From: Eonycteris spelaea
Taxonomy: Eukaryota > Chordata > Mammalia > Chiroptera > Pteropodidae
DNA length: 64,000 bases
Reading direction: 5' to 3'
Assembly (NCBI GenBank): GCA_003508835.1
Contig: PUFA01000057.1
Span: 5,158,501 to 5,222,500 of the forward strand
The position numbers and the translations under genes are program-made. Numbering within the stretch: the first letter of the stretch is position 1; every line of letters begins with the position of its first letter. The notes beneath the pieces were generated by a model that saw nothing but the letters and a program-made list of their open reading frames with translations, was not told the DNA's origin and ran no database searches. Positions 60,256 to 64,000 of this stretch are shown one piece after another.

Positions 60256-60454
60256 TTAATTCAATGTGAAATGAGAGAACCAATAAGAAATTTACTGTAC
60301 TTAGACACTTCAAAAGACAAACTGATGGCTTAGATAATAAAACTAAACTGGAAAAATGTCTTCAGAATATATGTTCAGAATTTAAATTAGCTCTGAGTAT
60401 TTTTCCTGAAGCAATAATAAAGCAGTAAAAGCTTTAAAGGAGAAATTAAGTTCT

Positions 60455-60700
60455 CCATGACCTGACCCATGCTCTTTCTCCAGCCTAGAGACCTCTAGCC
60501 TCTCACTCCCTTGTTTCATGCTCAATTTCCTCAAAAGCTTCAATTCACCAGAATATCCGATTGTTTGGAGTTCAGGACATCAGAAAGCCTTTTATTACCC
60601 AACCCGGGAATCCCAACATCAACTCAGTTCTATGGTTAGCTTTAAGAACAAATCTTCTCTGACCCACTCCTGACATCCTCATTACCATCTCCAGAAAGCT
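60455..60700 (+). repeat. L2 LINE fragment
   Basis: CTCCATGACCTGACCCATGC, TTTCTCCAGCCTAGAGACCT and AACAAATCTTCTCTGACCCA resemble the L2 3' region in sense orientation. Confidence 0.55.
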
Positions 60701-60764
60701 TGACCTATTGACCAATCCCTTCTTTGTGTCTCTACCAATCCTAAGACAGACTTCTGGCTGGCCT

Positions 60765-60935
60765 GGTCACTTACTAGCTGTGTGACAAGTTTCTTATCTA
60801 CTCTAGTTTCCATTGCCTATAATAGAATAATAAGTATCCACATGGCAAGATTGTTATATGGTTCTAAGGAATTACGACATGTAAAGTGTTTAGAACAGTG
60901 TATAGTGCATAGCAAGTGCTTGTGGCCTAGAGGGC
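60765..60935 (+). repeat. MIR
   Basis: TCACTTACTAGCTGTGTGAC, TACTCTAGTTTCCATTGCCT, ATGTAAAGTGTTTAGAACAG and ATAGTGCATAGCAAGTGCTT are an unusually clear MIR match, covering core and 3' end. Confidence 0.88.
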
Positions 60936-60944
60936 CTTCTGCTT

Positions 60945-61390
60945 TCCCTTTCTTCCTCATGAACAAAAACCTAGTTTTGTCAGAGATGACAATGTGCCCA
61001 GCTGAAGAAACCATTTCTTGCCTTCCTTGCAGCCTGAAGAGGCCATGTGGCATAGCCCTGCAATGACATATAAGCCAAAGCTGTTGAGCAGAGCTTAAAA
61101 GAGAGGTAAACTCAGCTAGGATAAACTCAGCCCCTCTATCCTTCCCCATTTCTCTTGACTGAATCTCAGATGTGATCACGTGGTTGCAGAAACTATCTCA
61201 AAACCATAAGAGAAAGACCAAGGAAAGTACACAAATGTCAGATCTGGCAACTATGAACTACTAAGTCCATGCCACCAGCAGCCTAGCTCTGTAGAGTCCT
61301 CATCCAATGAGAGAAAAAAGAATAACCTTTAACTGGCTTAAGGTACATTTTCTCAGGTTGCTGTTATCTGCAATTATATGCATGCTTGAT
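60945..61390 (+). repeat. Old interspersed repeat, LTR-like, family uncertain
   Basis: CCTTCTGCTTTCCCTTTCTT, GACAATGTGCCCAGCTGAAG, TTCCTTGCAGCCTGAAGAGG, CCATGTGGCAT and a tail with TGGCTTAAGGTACATTTTCT, CAGGTTGCTGTTATCTGCAA match a ~450-bp repeat common in mammalian genomes (ending in the form ...gtttaagccactgttatt...). I cannot fix its class. The overlapping 94- and 120-codon frames here are repeat-derived. Confidence 0.5.
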
Positions 61391-61734
61391 ACAGTTAGCT
61401 CTTACTATTATTAACCTAGCACTTAATTTATTTCATTATTTGTTTAAAGTTTGGTTTCCCCAGCAGATAAAATGTGTCTTATTCATGTTCATACAATATC
61501 TCTCACCAAGCAGGTGCGCGAAAATGTTAAATGAATGAATAAAGTGACAGTAATGGCAATCACAGTTTGTCTCCATTCTTTTATGAGAAAAAAAAGATTT
61601 TTCTTCTTTTCTCCCTAACTAAACTGAATATACTTTAGATTATTTAGCATTTATAAAGTTCCCATAGAGTGCCTAAAACTAAAATTCTTAAACAAGCCTT
61701 TAAATAAGAACATTATTTGCCAAGAACTAATTTC

Positions 61735-61955
61735 ATAATTAGTTCTTTCATAAGCAACTATTCTAATCTTCATAAAAACCCAGTGAGACAGGTGCTATTA
61801 TCTCCATTTCACAGAGGAGGACAGAGAGCACAGAGAGGGTAACTAAGCCACCCAAGGTCACAAAGCTAGCAACCAGCAGAGCTGGGACAGGAGGATTCCA
61901 TGCAGTCGGGTTCCAGAGTTCATGTTTTTAACTGTTATTCTCGGCTGCCTCTCAG
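61735..61955 (-). repeat. MIR, antisense
   Basis: CATAAAAACCCAGTGAGACA, GGTGCTATTATCTCCATTTC, ACAGAGGAGGACAGAGAGCA, GGTCACAAAGCTAGCAACCA and AGAGCTGGGACAGGAGGATT follow the reverse MIR closely. Confidence 0.88.
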
Positions 61956-63285
61956 TCAGTAACTGGGACAGTACCTTCTTCTTCCTGTTTCTACATAAAT
62001 GAGAAAGAGCTAGTAGAAAATTCAATCTGAATATCTATCAAGGTTCCTGGCTCCACAAACCACAGAAACCAAGGACGAGAACTCTGCACCACTATACCAA
62101 GAGCCGAGGTTACTTTGCTAGAGTAGGTATCAAATGTACAATTAGATAGAAAGAGAAGAAAAGGAATTGCATATTTTAATTCTCTTGAGATCTTCTAGAG
62201 TTGGAAGATCTACGAGGAAAATGAGAAGTGAAAGAAGAAATGACATACCAAGAAAAGTCTTTTAATTGGCAAATATAAGTAAACGACAAAGAAAGCTAAC
62301 TAGTAGCAAGCTAATTAAAATGACCAGCTAAGATCCAGATTAGGAAAACACTTTTAGCTTAAAGCTAAAGATATTATTCAGGTATTCTGCTCCTGAACAA
62401 CTATTTTTAAAACTGAGAAAAGAACCTCCAGAAACACGAAGATACATTTATATCTTTCGGCAACAATTCAAGTTGGCAGCAAGAACACATTACTTATACT
62501 AAATTCTTCACAATTCACCTCTCACGCAGATTCAGCATAGAGAAATCGGTAACTAGGCCCAAGCCCACTTAGCAATACCTGTCATGTCGTTTCAGACAAC
62601 TTCACTACCAAGGATCTGGAATTAAACAGACAGAAACTTGTTTTTCCTATCTGCAGTGACATCTAGTGCTAAAACACTAAAATGCACCCTGCAGCACAAC
62701 ATTTATTCCTATTATCATCACATTAATTGCACAGTATAATATAGGAAAGATGTATAACTCTAAAATGGATGGCTTTTTCCATAATTGGAATTGCCAACTG
62801 TCAACTGTCTTCTCATCCAAAATTTAAAATACCCCATTACATTAGCACACTGAGAAGATACACTCATTTGGGTTAAGTAAAAAAAAAAAAAAATCATTTT
62901 GTTCTCCAATATTTTTTGTTTTAAATGCAAACATATCTTTATTCACTAACAGCAGACTGAGATGTTTAAAGAAATATTAAAAGACTTCCTCTTAAATTTA
63001 ACCCCAAAAAAAACATGTTGGCTTAATAAAAACATAAATATAAGCCATTTATACAAAATCAACTTTCAAAATCTCTGAAGGAGAATAATTTAAATGTAGA
63101 TGAAGCTCATTACAGAATGGTTTACTGATTTTAGTATGCCATGGGCTAAATCTTGTCTCCAAATTTTACGTATTAAAATTATATTCTAAAAGATGCAGGC
63201 TAAGCCATATTCTCTTGATCAAAGTAAAGTACCATTGTTTTTGGTAACTAAGAATCTAGGTGTTTGGAAAATATTTTAAAAGTAA
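61956..63285. other. No gene or named repeat seen
   Basis: AT-rich intron with an A run near 62880-62893. Confidence 0.5.
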
Positions 63286-63289
63286 GGCA

Positions 63290-63412
63290 CAAAGAGCACT
63301 GGATTGGGAGTAAGAAAACAGGATATAGCCCTGGTTCTACCCTAGAACTTTGAGACCAAGTCATTCAATTTCCCTCAGCTTCAATTTCCTCATTAAAAAA
63401 AAGGGGGGGGGG
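63290..63412 (+). repeat. MIR fragment
   Basis: CAAAGAGCACTGGATTGGGA, GGTTCTACCCTAGAACTTTG, AAGTCATTCAATTTCCCTCA and CTTCAATTTCCTCATTAAAA match the MIR 5' half and core. It ends in an A9G10 run. Confidence 0.75.
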
Positions 63413-64000
63413 AATAAAAGAAAAAAAGAAAGGTGGAGTAGGACAAGGGAAGACTTTAGCCTACATTCTTTCTTAGGACCCTTGTTCTAACATTTATGTT
63501 CTATGAACAAGATGATCTTTACGATGTCACTGAGCATTTTTTTTTTTTTTAATTCTACACACACACTGACAGAGCACTCTGAGGAAAACTGTGCTAAAAC
63601 AAGACTCAGGCAACAAAGGAGATCTGAACTGAAATCGGCATGGAGTACACAAAGGTCTCTTCGGGGTGTTTAGATGGTGACTCCTGACCTGAATCAGCCA
63701 CATTAAATGCATCCACCATGACAGTGCACTTCTGAAACTGAGGATCCTTATTACTTTGATTACATTTAGTTTTCAATCCTAGCTCTAGAAATCATGTCCC
63801 TCTCTCTCTATATATAACCTTCAGAAGCCCAGCTTTCCCCAGGATAATCAGCAAACCCTGAGGCAACAGAAGACAGTAGCCTGCACCTAACAGTCACTCA
63901 GTCTGGACCTCTCAGAGACTCTCGAGCATCTTGACCTAAGTTATGTTTCAGTTCCTGAGCTCTAAGATGAAATAACCCCCTGGTTACTTTCCCATGAGGT
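63413..64000. other. No gene or named repeat seen
   Basis: Holds a T11-12 run near 63538-63550 and a (CT)/(TA) tract near 63800-63820. The 61-codon minus frame 63527-63712 is not recognisable. Confidence 0.45.

Larger units (their letters stand above)
17037..64000 (-). other. KIF16B: Presumed long upstream KIF16B intron
   Basis: I looked for minus-strand reverse translations of the kinesin P-loop, the SSRSHAIF switch I segment, the DLAGSE switch II segment and the late motor and neck segments, and found none. KIF16B is a very large gene in other mammals (hundreds of kb), so a 47-kb repeat-filled intron is plausible. No CpG island, first exon, or gene from another locus was recognised. Assigning this stretch to KIF16B rests on orientation and on the absence of other genes, and would fail if an exon was missed. 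Confidence 0.6.

Noticed and set aside
60817..61179. 120-codon minus-strand frame
   Set aside because: It lies across a MIR and an old LTR-like repeat, both recognisable, and the plus strand is also open.
1..64000. CRISPR array, bacterial operon, tRNA or rRNA genes
   Set aside because: No spaced identical repeats, no ribosome binding sites with packed frames, and no tRNA cloverleaf or rRNA signature. The tandem arrays seen are ordinary eukaryotic micro- and minisatellites.

Overview
This window is vertebrate, specifically placental-mammal, nuclear DNA. It is AT-rich and CpG-poor, has no bacterial-style gene packing, and is full of decayed L1, L2, MIR, MER and MaLR-type repeats and dinucleotide microsatellites. 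The only protein-coding gene I can support is KIF16B, an early-endosome kinesin-3 motor, on the minus strand. Three exons are visible between 14282 and 17036. They encode the segment after the motor domain and the first two thirds of the FHA domain. Their splice sites are consensus and their phases join correctly. The window has no CpG island, no recognisable promoter, and no RNA gene that I could find.

Layout. Bases 1-14281 read as the KIF16B intron downstream of the FHA exon. They hold an L1 ORF1 remnant (about 4745-5720), a MER20-like hAT element with an intact target-site duplication (5791-5977), a 13-bp tandem array (6794-6857), a solitary retroviral LTR inserted in an older L1 fragment (7718-8402), L1 remnants, and a 504-bp TTAA-flanked piggyBac-like element (13664-14167). 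The three exons and two short introns follow; one intron carries a degenerate 22-30 bp minisatellite. Bases 17037-64000 appear to be one long upstream intron of at least 47 kb, because I found no motor-domain exon there. It contains L2 copies, L1 fragments in both orientations, several nested hAT elements, MaLR-type LTRs, many (CA)n tracts and a group of MIRs near the right end.

The most striking observation is in the third exon (14282-14417). It is clearly the KIF16B FHA exon and has good splice sites, but it lacks two single bases relative to the expected reading frame. Translation meets a stop after about 21 codons. Either the underlying assembly has homopolymer errors or this copy is genuinely broken.

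Species. The 3' end of the best-preserved L1 (29225-31445) resembles what I recall of L1 copies in laurasiatherian mammals. I see no Alu, B1/B2, carnivore CAN-SINE, ruminant Bov-tA/BovB, equine ERE or bat VES element in 64 kb. That points to a placental lineage poor in young SINEs (a pangolin would fit), but this is inference from absence. Repeat family names come from recalled consensus sequences, not from a database search; edges without target-site duplications are approximate.
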